Of a stretch of 64,000 bases of DNA, positions 41,053 to 50,451 are shown piece by piece; the stretch's first letter is position 1; every line of letters begins with the position of its first letter. Made by a program: the position numbers and the translations under genes. The notes below the pieces were generated by a model. That model was given only the letters and a program-made list of their open reading frames with translations, had not been told where the DNA came from and did not search any database. This DNA comes from Oscillatoria sp. FACHB-1407 (lineage in GTDB: Bacteria > Cyanobacteriota > Cyanobacteriia > Elainellales > Elainellaceae), in assembly GCF_014697545.1 (NCBI RefSeq), contig NZ_JACJSA010000009.1, positions 124,001 to 188,000 of the forward strand, written 5' to 3'.

Positions 41053-42275
41053 GGTCTCACTGCAACTAAACCCTCTGTCCTAATGACTACTCTTGTGCCC
41101 TCTCGCGCATATTTCCTTTATTGATATGAAATTCTGTACAGCACTTTGGGGTTGTCTTGTTTCTTGGAGAAAAAGAATCAAAAACAGTCAAGTTGAGTGT
41201 GGCGTCAGACAGCGTACGAATCAATTTGGCTCAGATTCCTTATAGAACAACATCAATTTAGTCAAAACAACTCCCAAGCAATAACTCTTTTCATGGCTGA
41301 CCTGGGTTTATTAAATGAGGGTATAGTCATGGGTTTGAAGTTTAAGTGATGCTGCCCCTCGTACTGACATAACTCTCTTAGCCACTTACTTTAATTCAAT
41401 TCAACTGCTCAACAAGAAGGGTATGATTCTCACAACAAAAAATATGTATTGACCATAGCACTAGTCAGCCGACGAATTAATTTGATTCGGTTGCTTCATA
41501 GATCACGCAAAACAAAATTTAATAACCTTAGATTACCCAGAGCGGCAACCTTAGCTATGGTCAACCCAAGCTTGTAGAGATGCTATCTGCTTCTGTATGT
41601 AGGTTTAAGTGATGCCATCCCTGATTCTTTGGATCTCTCAGTAGTTTACTGTATCTTTGTAGTCCAACGAGAAGGGTATTATCCACATCCTTGAAATTAT
41701 GGAACCGTTTAAGTAGTTATGCGGATCTCTTATCAACACATCTTTCCTGGGAAGGCTAAAAACTTCTTGTTCGTACGATCTTCAAGGTTTATCTCAGCCA
41801 ATTAACTTGGAAGCTAAGTCACTTCAGGCATGGGGAATCAAAGAAATGGGATACGTAACCCTAAAAGCAAAGTCTAGTATAAAAAAATACTTTGATGCCA
41901 ATCGAATTCCAAAATCAAATGCAAAATTTGCAGCATTTGGTCAGGAACCGTGCTAAAAGAAGAAATTTTAGAACCTGATTTGTAAGGTGCTCTCCGGTTT
42001 CCTCAAACTTTCCATCGAAAAACTGGTAAATTGTTCCATTAAGTTAGTATATTTGTACTTAAGCTGTGTTATTGCATGAAACAACTCCTTTGGTTATCTA
42101 CCAGATATCTGTCATCCCTGAAAAAATCGAGTATCTTTAACCTGACTATCCCTTGCAACGGACTACAGTTCTAACGGCAGCAGTTCGCTTTTAGTCTCTT
42201 CTAGCTCTCCTCTGCTTGCTGCTTAAGTGGTTTCTTCGTACCCCTGTCCTTAATTCCTCCGACTCTAGAGGTTTC
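41053..42275. other. 1.2-kb non-coding region with a diverged tandem duplication
   Basis: No gene is seen. Segments 41213-41460 and 41465-41690 are related: ACGAATCAATTT versus ACGAATTAATTT (41217 and 41472), GTTTAAGTGATGC twice (41340 and 41603), and AGAAGGGTAT twice (41415 and 41670), all offset by 255-263 bases. The rest, up to the smc start, is AT-rich with no clear promoter. Confidence 0.55.
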
Positions 42276-45200
42276 GTGCACATCAAGCGCGTTGAACTGA
42301 CTCACTTCAAATCTTTCGGCGGCACGACCCAAGTTCCCTTGCTGCCAGGGTTTACTGTGATTTCAGGACCCAATGGATCGGGCAAATCGAATATTTTGGA
42401 TGCGCTTCTGTTTGCGTTGGGGTTGTCCGGTTCCAAAGGAATGCGGGCAGAGCGATTGCCTGATCTGGTCAATCAAAGCGTTGCCAGTCGTGGGCGATCA
42501 ACTATTGAGGCTAGTGTTACAGCCACATTTGCCCTCGATGATGAAGATATTGCTCTTGCTTTGGAAACCGAAGAAGAGACACCCCTGCCAGACTTAGAGG
42601 ACGAGCACGCAAACGGTAACGGATACGATGCTAATAGCAATGGGCATCAAAATGGTAATGGGACTGGCAATAGGACTGCCAACGGCAATGGCAATGGTAA
42701 TGGTAATGGGCATAAAGCGGGAAAGCAACTGCCCCTTGATCCGGCTCTGGTGCCCTTTAACGAGTGGAGTGTGACGCGCAAACTCCGAGTGACACAGCAG
42801 GGTACTTACACCTCTAACTACTTCATTAACGGACAGCCCTGCACCCTCAACGAATTACACGAGCAACTGCACCGCTTTCGAATCTATCCCGAAGGCTACA
42901 ACGTTGTATTGCAGGGGGACGTCACCAGTATTATCTCGATGCATCCCCGTGAACGCCGCGAAATCATTGATGAGTTGGCTGGGGTTGCCGCCTTTGATCG
43001 CAAAATTTCTCAGGCAAAAGAAAAATTAGATGCGGTTAAAGAACGTGAGGAAAAGTTTCGCATTGTCGAAAAAGAATTGATTGCCCAGCGCGATCGCCTC
43101 GCTCAAGATCGCCTCAAAGCCGAGAAATATCAGCGGCTACGGGGTGAGTTTCAGAACAAGAGCCAGTGGGAAGTGGTTCTGACCTGGCGACAACAACAGC
43201 AGGCAGCCCGGCAGTTGGAGGAGCAAATTCAGCAGGGCGATCGCACTCTGACGGAATACACGGCTCAATTAGGGACGTTGGCAATTGAAATCCAACAGGC
43301 GATCGCGGAGTTAGAGCAGTTAAACGCACGAGTCAAGGCACTGGGTGAGGACGAGCAGTTGGCACTGCAATCAACGCTGGCAACTCGTGAGGCAGAGTTG
43401 CGGCAGTTGCACCGCCAGGAACAGGAGTTAACCAACGCCAGTCGGGACACGACTGCTCAACTGGAACGGACGCAACGGGAGATTCAGGAACAGATTCAAG
43501 CTCTGAGCCAGTTGTCTCAGGAGAAAGCGGAAGGGGATCGGCTGATCACCTCGCTGGTGACAGAACGCGACCGCGCCCAGACCGAGTTAGACCAGAGCCG
43601 GGAGGCTGCCAATGCGATCGCCAACGCATCAGAAGCGTGGGTGCAAGAGCAAACAGCCCTGCGACATCAAATTGAGGCACTATTGCAGACGCTGGATCCT
43701 CAACGGGCGGAGCACGTCCGGTTACAGGAACGGCTGACGCAGTTACAGCAGAAGATTCAAGAGCAAACCCAAGCCCTGGAGGCGATCGCTCAAGATCTGG
43801 CAACGAAGCAAGCGCAGCACGCCGAGGCGGTTGAGGCTGAGAAACTCGCTACGATTCACCTGGACACCTTGCAGAAATTGCTTGCAGGTGCTGAACAAGA
43901 GGTTCAGATACAACAGGAAACCCAGGCTCGATTGCTCCAGGAACAGCGAGATAAGCAACGGCAACTGGACAAACTGGAAGCTCAGGCGCAAGCCATGCAG
44001 GAGGCTCAGGGGACTGGGGCAACGCAAGTCTTGTTACAGTTGGGGTTGCCGGGGGTCTGTGGTCTGGTGGCGCAGTTAGGGCGGGTTGATCCCCAGTATC
44101 AACTTGCGTTAGAGATTGCGGCGGGTGGACGGTTAGGCTATCTGGTCGTCGAGGATGATGGAGTCGCTGCCGCTGCGATCGAACTGCTGAAACAAAAGCG
44201 GGCGGGACGGGCAACCTTCCTGCCATTAACCAAAATTCGGGCACCCCAATTCAAGCCCATCCCCGCCTGGAACCGTCCTGATGGCTTCATTGACTATGCC
44301 ACCAACCTGATCGACTGCGAAGACCGCTACCGCGAAATCTTTGGCTACGTCTTCGGCAGCACGGTGATCTTCTCGACGATGCAGCAGGCACGACAATACC
44401 TGGGGCAATACCGTATCGTCACCCTTGATGGGGAGTTGCTGGAAACCAGTGGAGCCATGACCGGAGGCAGTGTCTCCTCCCGATCGGGATCGTTGCGATT
44501 TGGCACAGTGCAGGCAGGAGAGTCGAGTGAAGCCATCAACCTCCGTAATCGCCTCAAGGTCATTGATCAGGTGCTGGCGCGCTGTCAGGAGGCACTGGCT
44601 CAAGCTGTTGTGACTGTTAAAGAGCGATCGCAGGCATTGAGCGATGCGCGTCAGCAACAACGAGAAGTGCAGATTCAGGCACAGCAATTGCACGGTGAAA
44701 TTGAGAAGATGCAAGCCCAACAGGGGCAATTGCAAACTCAATTCACCCAAAACACGCAAGAGCTTAATACCGTTCAGGAACGGTTGCACACCCTGGAGCA
44801 GACTCTGCCCCAGCAGGAAGCCGAACTTGCCCACCTGCGTCAGGCATTGGCGGAGCTAGAGCAATCGCAGACTCACAGCGAGTGGCAGCAAATGCAAGCC
44901 ACGATTCGTACACGGGAGACACACCTGAGCGATCGCCAACTGGCTCTGCGAACGGCGGAACAACGGCTACAGGATTTCGAGATTCAACATCAGCGCATTC
45001 AGGAAAAAATCGAGCAATATCAACAACGGGTACAGGACTACCGGACACAGCAAACCACCCAACTCAATCAAGATGCTGACCTGAAACGCCAGATTGGTGA
45101 GATGCATCAGCAGATCGAGCAAATCCGGGTTGGGTTAGCCACCCTGGAGCAGACACTTGCCGCTGAAAAGCAGGAGCGCGATCGCACCGAACGACAACTG

Positions 45201-46022
45201 CGCGATCGCCAGAGTACTCACCAACAGACGGAGTGGCAAATTCAGAAGCTCCAGGAGAGCCAGCACGAACGTCGTCAAGAGCTATCTGCGCTACAGACAC
45301 AATTGCAAGAGCGGCAGGCAGAGTTGCCCGATCCCCTGCCGGAGGTGCCGGAGACGGTGGATCTGACCCAGTTACAGCACGAGTTGCGATCGCTGCAAAA
45401 ACGTCTGCAAGCGATGGAACCCGTCAATATGCTGGCATTGGAGGAGTACGATCGCACCCAGGCACGTCTGGACGACCTCAGCCAAAAGCTGGGCACGTTG
45501 GAAGAGGAACGGACAGAACTGCTCCTCCGGATTGAAAATTTCACCACTCTCCGTCAGCGTGCCTTTAAGGAGGCGTTTGATGCGGTGAACGAAAACTTCC
45601 AGACCATCTTTGCGGAGTTGTCCGATGGAGATGGCTACCTGCAACTGGATGATCCCAACAACCCTTTTGAGGGAGGGTTAAATCTGGTGGCTCACCCCAA
45701 AGGCAAGCCTGTCCGTCGCCTTGCCTCCATGTCCGGGGGCGAAAAATCCCTGACTGCCCTCAGTTTTATTTTCGCGCTGCAACGCTATCGCCCGTCACCT
45801 TTCTACGCCTTTGACGAGGTCGATATGTTTTTGGATGGGGCAAATGTGGAGCGATTAGCTAGAATGATTAAACATCAGGCACAGCAGGCACAGTTTATTG
45901 TTGTAAGTCTACGTCGCCCGATGATTGAGTCTGCTCAGCGCACAATTGGCGTAACTCAGGCTCGCGGGGCGTATACTCAAGTCTTAGGACTAAACTTACA
46001 ACCGCAAAGTGCCTCTTTGTGA
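42276..46022 (+). CDS. smc: Chromosome segregation protein SMC
   Basis: 1248 residues from the GTG at 42276 (VHIKRVELTHFKSFGG), preceded by AGAGG; the frame is open to a TTG 60 bases earlier but the family begins here. The N-terminal head has GPNGSGKSN (Walker A, 31-39). Two long coiled coils surround a hinge (about 590-750, with GVCGLVAQLGRVD and SGAMTGGSVSSRSG). The C-terminal head has LASMSGGEKSLTALSF and FYAFDEVDMFLDG. SMC condenses and segregates the chromosome. An Asn/Gly-rich stretch (about 112-155) interrupts the N-terminal head. No scpA or scpB is nearby. Confidence 0.95.
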   Translation: MHIKRVELTHFKSFGGTTQVPLLPGFTVISGPNGSGKSNILDALLFALGLSGSKGMRAERLPDLVNQSVASRGRSTIEASVTATFALDDEDIALALETEEETPLPDLEDEHANGNGYDANSNGHQNGNGTGNRTANGNGNGNGNGHKAGKQLPLDPALVPFNEWSVTRKLRVTQQGTYTSNYFINGQPCTLNELHEQLHRFRIYPEGYNVVLQGDVTSIISMHPRERREIIDELAGVAAFDRKISQAKEKLDAVKEREEKFRIVEKELIAQRDRLAQDRLKAEKYQRLRGEFQNKSQWEVVLTWRQQQQAARQLEEQIQQGDRTLTEYTAQLGTLAIEIQQAIAELEQLNARVKALGEDEQLALQSTLATREAELRQLHRQEQELTNASRDTTAQLERTQREIQEQIQALSQLSQEKAEGDRLITSLVTERDRAQTELDQSREAANAIANASEAWVQEQTALRHQIEALLQTLDPQRAEHVRLQERLTQLQQKIQEQTQALEAIAQDLATKQAQHAEAVEAEKLATIHLDTLQKLLAGAEQEVQIQQETQARLLQEQRDKQRQLDKLEAQAQAMQEAQGTGATQVLLQLGLPGVCGLVAQLGRVDPQYQLALEIAAGGRLGYLVVEDDGVAAAAIELLKQKRAGRATFLPLTKIRAPQFKPIPAWNRPDGFIDYATNLIDCEDRYREIFGYVFGSTVIFSTMQQARQYLGQYRIVTLDGELLETSGAMTGGSVSSRSGSLRFGTVQAGESSEAINLRNRLKVIDQVLARCQEALAQAVVTVKERSQALSDARQQQREVQIQAQQLHGEIEKMQAQQGQLQTQFTQNTQELNTVQERLHTLEQTLPQQEAELAHLRQALAELEQSQTHSEWQQMQATIRTRETHLSDRQLALRTAEQRLQDFEIQHQRIQEKIEQYQQRVQDYRTQQTTQLNQDADLKRQIGEMHQQIEQIRVGLATLEQTLAAEKQERDRTERQLRDRQSTHQQTEWQIQKLQESQHERRQELSALQTQLQERQAELPDPLPEVPETVDLTQLQHELRSLQKRLQAMEPVNMLALEEYDRTQARLDDLSQKLGTLEEERTELLLRIENFTTLRQRAFKEAFDAVNENFQTIFAELSDGDGYLQLDDPNNPFEGGLNLVAHPKGKPVRRLASMSGGEKSLTALSFIFALQRYRPSPFYAFDEVDMFLDGANVERLARMIKHQAQQAQFIVVSLRRPMIESAQRTIGVTQARGAYTQVLGLNLQPQSASL

Positions 46023-46136
46023 TGTGCTGCCTCGTGCGACACAGTTCTGTGACATAGTTCTTTGTAACTCTGTATATTGATTTCTATCAGTATTCGCAGT
46101 ATTGATATTCCAGCCTTCGAGATTTAGGACTCGAAA

Positions 46137-47126
46137 ATGACATCTGAACGATTTTTACAACGCTCTGACCTTTTAGGAACTCAAGTTATCACTCGCGATC
46201 GCGGCAAACGCCTTGGCGTGGTCAGTCAAGTCTGGGTCGATGTAGACCGACGAGAAGTGGTTGCCATCGGGATGCGAGAGAGTATGCTGTCTGGAGTCCT
46301 ATCGGGGATTCAGCAAACCATGCTGCTCGACAGTATTCGCGAGATCGGGGATGTCATCTTGGTGGATGACGATACGGTGATTGAAGATGACTTCAACGTA
46401 GATATTTACAGCGGCTTAATCGGTAGCGAGGTCATTACCGAGACGGGTGAGCTACTTGGCAAAGTTCGGGGCTTCAAGTTTGATGCTGATGATGGTGCCC
46501 TTGAATCCATCACGATCGCCTCCTTTGGTCTGCCACAGATTCCCGATCAATTGATCAGCACCTATGAACTCTCAATCGACGAAGTGGTCAGTAGCGGACC
46601 CGATCGCCTGATTGTGTTTGAAGGGGCAGAGCAAAAAATGCGCCAACTGACCGTCGGCGTCTTGGAACGAGTGGGCATTGGTAAGCCTCCCTGGGAGCGA
46701 GACGACGAAGAAGAATACATCATGCCAACCTCGGTTTCTAACCAGTTGGGCACGGGGTTGAAAACATCGGCAAACCAATCGACTCGGAATGCAACGACCG
46801 CTACCCGCGAAACCTGGGATGACGACAACTGGAACGATGCTCAACCGCGTCGCCAGATTGAGCGGGAGCCACTGCGTCAGCGTCAGCCTGAGCCGACCTA
46901 CTATGACGATGAAGATAACAACTGGAACGACGCACCCGAAGAAGAATACGAATACGAGGAACTCCGTCAAGAGCAGGCGTATGAACCCAAATACGCTGTG
47001 CAGTATGATGAAGTGCTCGAAGACGCCTGGGGAGACGATGACAATCCAAAACCCTATCGCGGTCCTCAAGTAAATATTCCAGAACGCAAGAAAGTGGTGG
47101 AATACGAAGAAGAAACCGATTACTAA
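46137..47126 (+). CDS. PRC-barrel domain protein with acidic tail
   Basis: 329 residues. Two PRC-barrel-type beta domains: about 8-80 (LLGTQVITRDRGKRLGVVSQ, WVDVDRREVVAIG) and 95-165 (LIGSEVITETGELLGKVRGF, FDADDGALESITIASFG). The rest (about 195-329) is a low-complexity, acidic and Tyr/Asn/Gln-rich tail with repeats such as DDNWNDA and EDNNWNDAPEEE. PRC barrels occur in photosynthetic reaction centre subunit H and in RNA-processing proteins; the role here is unknown. It follows smc by 114 bases and ends at a strong terminator. Confidence 0.87.
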   Translation: MTSERFLQRSDLLGTQVITRDRGKRLGVVSQVWVDVDRREVVAIGMRESMLSGVLSGIQQTMLLDSIREIGDVILVDDDTVIEDDFNVDIYSGLIGSEVITETGELLGKVRGFKFDADDGALESITIASFGLPQIPDQLISTYELSIDEVVSSGPDRLIVFEGAEQKMRQLTVGVLERVGIGKPPWERDDEEEYIMPTSVSNQLGTGLKTSANQSTRNATTATRETWDDDNWNDAQPRRQIEREPLRQRQPEPTYYDDEDNNWNDAPEEEYEYEELRQEQAYEPKYAVQYDEVLEDAWGDDDNPKPYRGPQVNIPERKKVVEYEEETDY

Positions 47127-47143
47127 TCGCTTTAGAAGTCCTC

Positions 47144-47177
47144 AGAAGTCGGAGTTTTTCCAAAAACTCCGACTTCT
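47144..47177. terminator. Perfect 16-bp hairpin terminator
   Basis: AGAAGTCGGAGTTTTT, loop CC, then the exact complement ending GACTTCT, and ATTTATT. The A-run and T-run inside the stem let it work in both directions. It lies 18 bases after the PRC-barrel stop and 25 bases before the glycosyltransferase start. Confidence 0.88.
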
Positions 47178-47201
47178 ATTTATTGGATTAGGCATAGAAA
47201 C

Positions 47202-48359
47202 GTGCGGATCGCTTTACTGACCTACTCCACAAAGCTGCGTGGTAGTGTCGTTCACACTCTGGAATTAGCAGAGGCATTGCACGATTTGGGGCATGATGTA
47301 ACGGTCTATGCTCTGGACAAAGACGGCAAAGGCTTCGATCGCCCCCTTTCCTGTCATCAACGTCTGATTCCTGCTGCCCCTGCCCCTGCTGATCTAGATA
47401 GACTGATTCAGCAACGCATTCACGAATTTGTAGTAGCTCTGGAGCAAGACCTCAGAAGCGATGCTCTGGATGTGTACCATGCTCAAGATTGCATTGGGGC
47501 AAATGCGCTGGCGATTTTGCGTCAACGGCAACTGATTCCCCACTTTGCCCGGACGGTTCACCATATTGAAGATTACAGCAGTCTTTATCTCCAGCAGTGC
47601 CAGGATCGCTCCATTCGAGAAGCTGATCTGTGCCTGTGTGTCAGCCAGGAGTGGCAGCAGGAATTGCACCGCCAATATCAGATCGAGGCTCCTCGCGTGT
47701 ATAACGGAGTGAATCTGAACCGCTTTTCGCCAGAGGTTAATGGTGTTGAATCTGAGGTTAAGCAGCGGTTTGGTTTACAGGGGTTGCCGCTCTACCTCAC
47801 TATCGGTGGCATCGAACCCCGGAAAAACTCGATCGCCCTGCTTCAGGCGTTTGCCCAGGTGTTGCCCCATCAACCCCAGGCACAACTGGTAATCGCTGGA
47901 GGCTCAACCTTATTTGACTATCACACCTACCGGGACGAATTCTTTGCCAATGTTCAGGCACTTGGCATCCCAGATGCTGCCCTGGTGGTTACGGGAGTTA
48001 TTCCCGATCGCCTGTTACCTGTCCTGTACCGAACTGCCGATGCCTTCGTCTTTCCCTCCGTCAAAGAAGGTTGGGGTCTGGTGGTCTTAGAGGCGATCGC
48101 TTCTGGTCTTCCCGTTGTCACGTCCAATCAACCCCCCTTCACTGAATTTCTCTCACCAGAGCAAGCCTTGCTCGTCGATCCTCTCTCTCCTCAAGCGATC
48201 GCCCAGGCCATGTTGGCTGTAACCCGTCCCGAAGTGACGCGATCGCTGGTGCAGCAAAGCCAATCGGTTCTATCCACCTATACCTGGGTAGCGTCGGCAC
48301 AAGTGCATCTGCGCCATTATGCCCAGTTGTTGAAGGATAAAGGAAAGGATGAAGGATGA
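47202..48359 (+). CDS. GT4 glycosyltransferase, MSMEG_0565-like
   Basis: A 385-residue GT-B fold enzyme. The N-terminus (MRIALLTYSTKLRGSVVHTL, ELAEALHDLGHDVTVYAL) is typical of the MSMEG_0565 glycosyltransferase group. The C-terminal half has the donor-binding features YLTIGGIEPRKNSIALLQAF, VTGVIPDRLLPVLYRTADAF and FPSVKEGWGLVVLEAIASGL with its conserved EGWGL-E motif. Donor and acceptor are unknown. The last residues (KDKGKDEG) and the stop codon are encoded by the heptad repeat array that starts at about 48332. In other bacteria this group sits in a larger cluster, which is not visible here. Confidence 0.87.
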   Translation: MRIALLTYSTKLRGSVVHTLELAEALHDLGHDVTVYALDKDGKGFDRPLSCHQRLIPAAPAPADLDRLIQQRIHEFVVALEQDLRSDALDVYHAQDCIGANALAILRQRQLIPHFARTVHHIEDYSSLYLQQCQDRSIREADLCLCVSQEWQQELHRQYQIEAPRVYNGVNLNRFSPEVNGVESEVKQRFGLQGLPLYLTIGGIEPRKNSIALLQAFAQVLPHQPQAQLVIAGGSTLFDYHTYRDEFFANVQALGIPDAALVVTGVIPDRLLPVLYRTADAFVFPSVKEGWGLVVLEAIASGLPVVTSNQPPFTEFLSPEQALLVDPLSPQAIAQAMLAVTRPEVTRSLVQQSQSVLSTYTWVASAQVHLRHYAQLLKDKGKDEG

Positions 48360-48467
48360 AGGCTAAAGGATGAAGGCTAAAGGATGAAGGATGAAGGATA
48401 AAGACTAAAGGATGAAGGCTAAAGGATGAAGGATAAAGGATGAAGGATGAAGGATAAAGACTAAAGG
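48332..48467 (+). repeat. Heptad tandem repeat array (STRR type)
   Basis: Degenerate 7-base units, mainly AAGGATG, AAGGATA, AAGGCTA and AAGACTA, run for about 135 bases. Further units appear at 48631-48700 and about 20918-20935. This is the short tandemly repeated repetitive sequence class known from filamentous cyanobacteria. The array includes the 3' end of the glycosyltransferase gene. Confidence 0.92.
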
Positions 48468-48496
48468 AACGTGAATTCGGGATAAGGATTTCGGCG
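48468..48496 (+). repeat. 29-bp repeat, copy 1 (identical inverted copy at 58711-58739)
   Basis: It starts AACGTGAATTCGGGATAAGG and ends ATTTCGGCG. The exact reverse complement lies at 58711-58739. After it come small hairpins (GGCGGTT-AA-AACCGCC at about 48493; AACCGAC-CTGC-GTCGGTT at about 48522). Confidence 0.85.
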
Positions 48497-48770
48497 GTTA
48501 AAACCGCCGCTATCAGAGCAAAACCGACCTGCGTCGGTTCGTCAAACCTTGATTTTCCGTAGTTCGCGTCGGCGGACTTCGCTCTAGTAGCCGCGAATTC
48601 ATTCGCCGGGCTCTTAAACTGAACTGACGTTAAAGGATGAAGGCTCAAGGATAAAGGCTGACGGATAAACTCAAGGATAAAGGCTGACGGATAAAAAGGA
48701 TGAACAATGAAAAGGAAAAGCGGCGATTCTTTTTTCTCTCTTCATTTCCCTTTTATCCTTTATCCTGCGT
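48497..48770. other. Repeat-rich spacer, no gene
   Basis: It contains several small hairpins and more heptad units (AAGGATAAAGGCTGACGG twice, 48631-48700). No coding signal is seen. Confidence 0.5.
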
Positions 48771-49196
48771 TTATCGTTCTTTCTCGCCCCACACATGCAC
48801 AACCAACTCCCGCAGGTGACTGCGATCGCGATGTTCCCACACGTAGATGCCCTGCCAGGTGCCCAGCACTAGCCTGCCGTTGTTGATGGGAATTTGCTCC
48901 GAGGTATGGGTCAAGACGCTGCGGATGTGGGCGGGCATATCGTCGGGTCCCTCAGCGTTATGAATATAGTCGTAGCCGTCGGGCACCAGTTTTGCCATGA
49001 AATTGGCGAGATCCTCTAGAACATCGGGGTCGGCATTTTCTTGAATAATCAAACTGGCGGAGGTGTGGCGGAGAAATAGATTACACATTCCGATCTGAAT
49101 GCCAGATTCGGCAACAATGGTTGCCACTTTGGAGGTGATTTTGTGTAGCGATTTGCCGTTGGTTTGAATGCGGAGTAACTGTTGGAAGTGGGGCAT
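48771..49196 (-). CDS. YjbQ family protein (UPF0047)
   Basis: 141 residues from the ATG at 49196 (MPHFQQLLRIQTNGKSLHKI). Conserved family segments are present: NLFLRHTSASLIIQENADPD, VLEDLANFM, YIHNAEGPDDMPAHIRSVLT, and LVLGTWQGIYVWEHRDRSHL. The His residues in RHTSAS, AHIRS and EHRD are the conserved set. E. coli YjbQ has weak thiamine-phosphate synthase activity in vitro; the natural role is unclear. The gene starts 10 bases after the glycosyltransferase-like gene on the same strand, so they are probably an operon. Confidence 0.92.
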   Translation of the reverse strand: MPHFQQLLRIQTNGKSLHKITSKVATIVAESGIQIGMCNLFLRHTSASLIIQENADPDVLEDLANFMAKLVPDGYDYIHNAEGPDDMPAHIRSVLTHTSEQIPINNGRLVLGTWQGIYVWEHRDRSHLRELVVHVWGEKER

Positions 49197-49206
49197 GGAA
49201 GTTGGG

Positions 49207-50289
49207 TTAACTAGCAGCAAAGAAGTCTACGATAGCGTGGGCGATCGCCTCATTGCCGTCTTTAGCGATCGGTTCTGTCTTACGAGGGGGGTGCATTGGC
49301 TCCTGCAAAAACTGCCAATCCCCTTGAAAAAACTCTTTAGATTCTAAAATGCGGTGACTGGAGTAGTCTTGCATTCCAGCTAGCAAGACGGGAGCTTCGG
49401 CAAAATCATCGCGAGTAACGGACACGATCGGCACATCCAGGCGACAGGCTTCGGAGAAAGTACCGTAGCCCGGCTTAGAAACGATGCGACTGCACAACGG
49501 CATAAAATCGACCGGGCGGTAGCTCTGATCAGTGATTTGTAAAAGATTGGGCAGTTGAGGAGCGTTGCGGTCGAAGGTGATGAACTGCCAATCAGGAAAC
49601 TGTGCCAGATTGTGATATGGAATCTGCTCAATTCCCAAGCCACCAAAGGTGAGCAGCACAGTTTTGTCCAATGGGGTTGTGAGCGAAAACTGCGCCTGAA
49701 TCTCTGCTGCGGTGTGGCGAGGGGTTCCTCCCGTAAGTCCTACATCTGTGATGGTGGGAAATGCACTCATCGGCTCGTGAAAAGGCAGTCGAAACAGGCG
49801 ATCGCACTTGTTAAAGCATGCCGCAATCCAGTCGGCGATCTCAACGAACTCACCCCCCCAAGCCCGATAGATAAAATCCCAGCCAAAGTTACTCATCATC
49901 CAACAGGGGACTCCTGCGGCTTGAGCGATCGCCGCGGCTAACGGGGGGATATCAGCCAACACCAACCCCACCCGATTTTGCCGAATGAAGTTGACCTCAC
50001 TGGCAATCAGCGATCGCTCCTGTGATTTGATCTGCCGTAATTTTTCGAGTGTGGCAGACTTGTCCATCGTCAGGCTGTCGCGTTGCACCACCCCAATGTC
50101 AAAAGCACGGGGACGATGAATGAAATCCCCTTGAATGTAGGACTCCAGCAACCAACGGGGAGCCGTCGTCACCAGGATCAGCAATAACTCAGGGAATTGT
50201 CGTTGTAGCTCAGCCACAACAGCCGCTGTTCGTGTTGCATGACCAAAGCCGTGATTGGTGATAGCAACATACAAAATTGGTTGAGGCAT
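49207..50289 (-). CDS. GT-B glycosyltransferase-like protein (arabinokinase N-terminal type)
   Basis: A 360-residue protein beginning MPQPILYVAITNHGFGHATR, the Gly-rich loop of GT-B enzymes, with later VLLTFGGLGIEQIPYHNLAQ and the donor-site-like VSKPGYGTFSEACRLDVPIV. It resembles the domain that precedes the sugar kinase in plant L-arabinokinases, and bacterial stand-alone proteins of that type. Substrate unknown. The upstream spacer (50290-50451) shows no gene, and the YjbQ gene follows at once. Confidence 0.83.
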   Translation of the reverse strand: MPQPILYVAITNHGFGHATRTAAVVAELQRQFPELLLILVTTAPRWLLESYIQGDFIHRPRAFDIGVVQRDSLTMDKSATLEKLRQIKSQERSLIASEVNFIRQNRVGLVLADIPPLAAAIAQAAGVPCWMMSNFGWDFIYRAWGGEFVEIADWIAACFNKCDRLFRLPFHEPMSAFPTITDVGLTGGTPRHTAAEIQAQFSLTTPLDKTVLLTFGGLGIEQIPYHNLAQFPDWQFITFDRNAPQLPNLLQITDQSYRPVDFMPLCSRIVSKPGYGTFSEACRLDVPIVSVTRDDFAEAPVLLAGMQDYSSHRILESKEFFQGDWQFLQEPMHPPRKTEPIAKDGNEAIAHAIVDFFAAS

Positions 50290-50451
50290 GAGGGTTCAGA
50301 AAAATGAGTCCACCATATTCTATAGCGGTTGCTACAGCAGGGGTGAGACTGAGGGGTGAAGTGCTGAGGACTGAAGGAGAGATGCAGATGGGTGAATTGA
50401 GCCTGGAGCGATAAGGAATGGAAGATGCCTCCTGAAACGCGATCGCTATTC

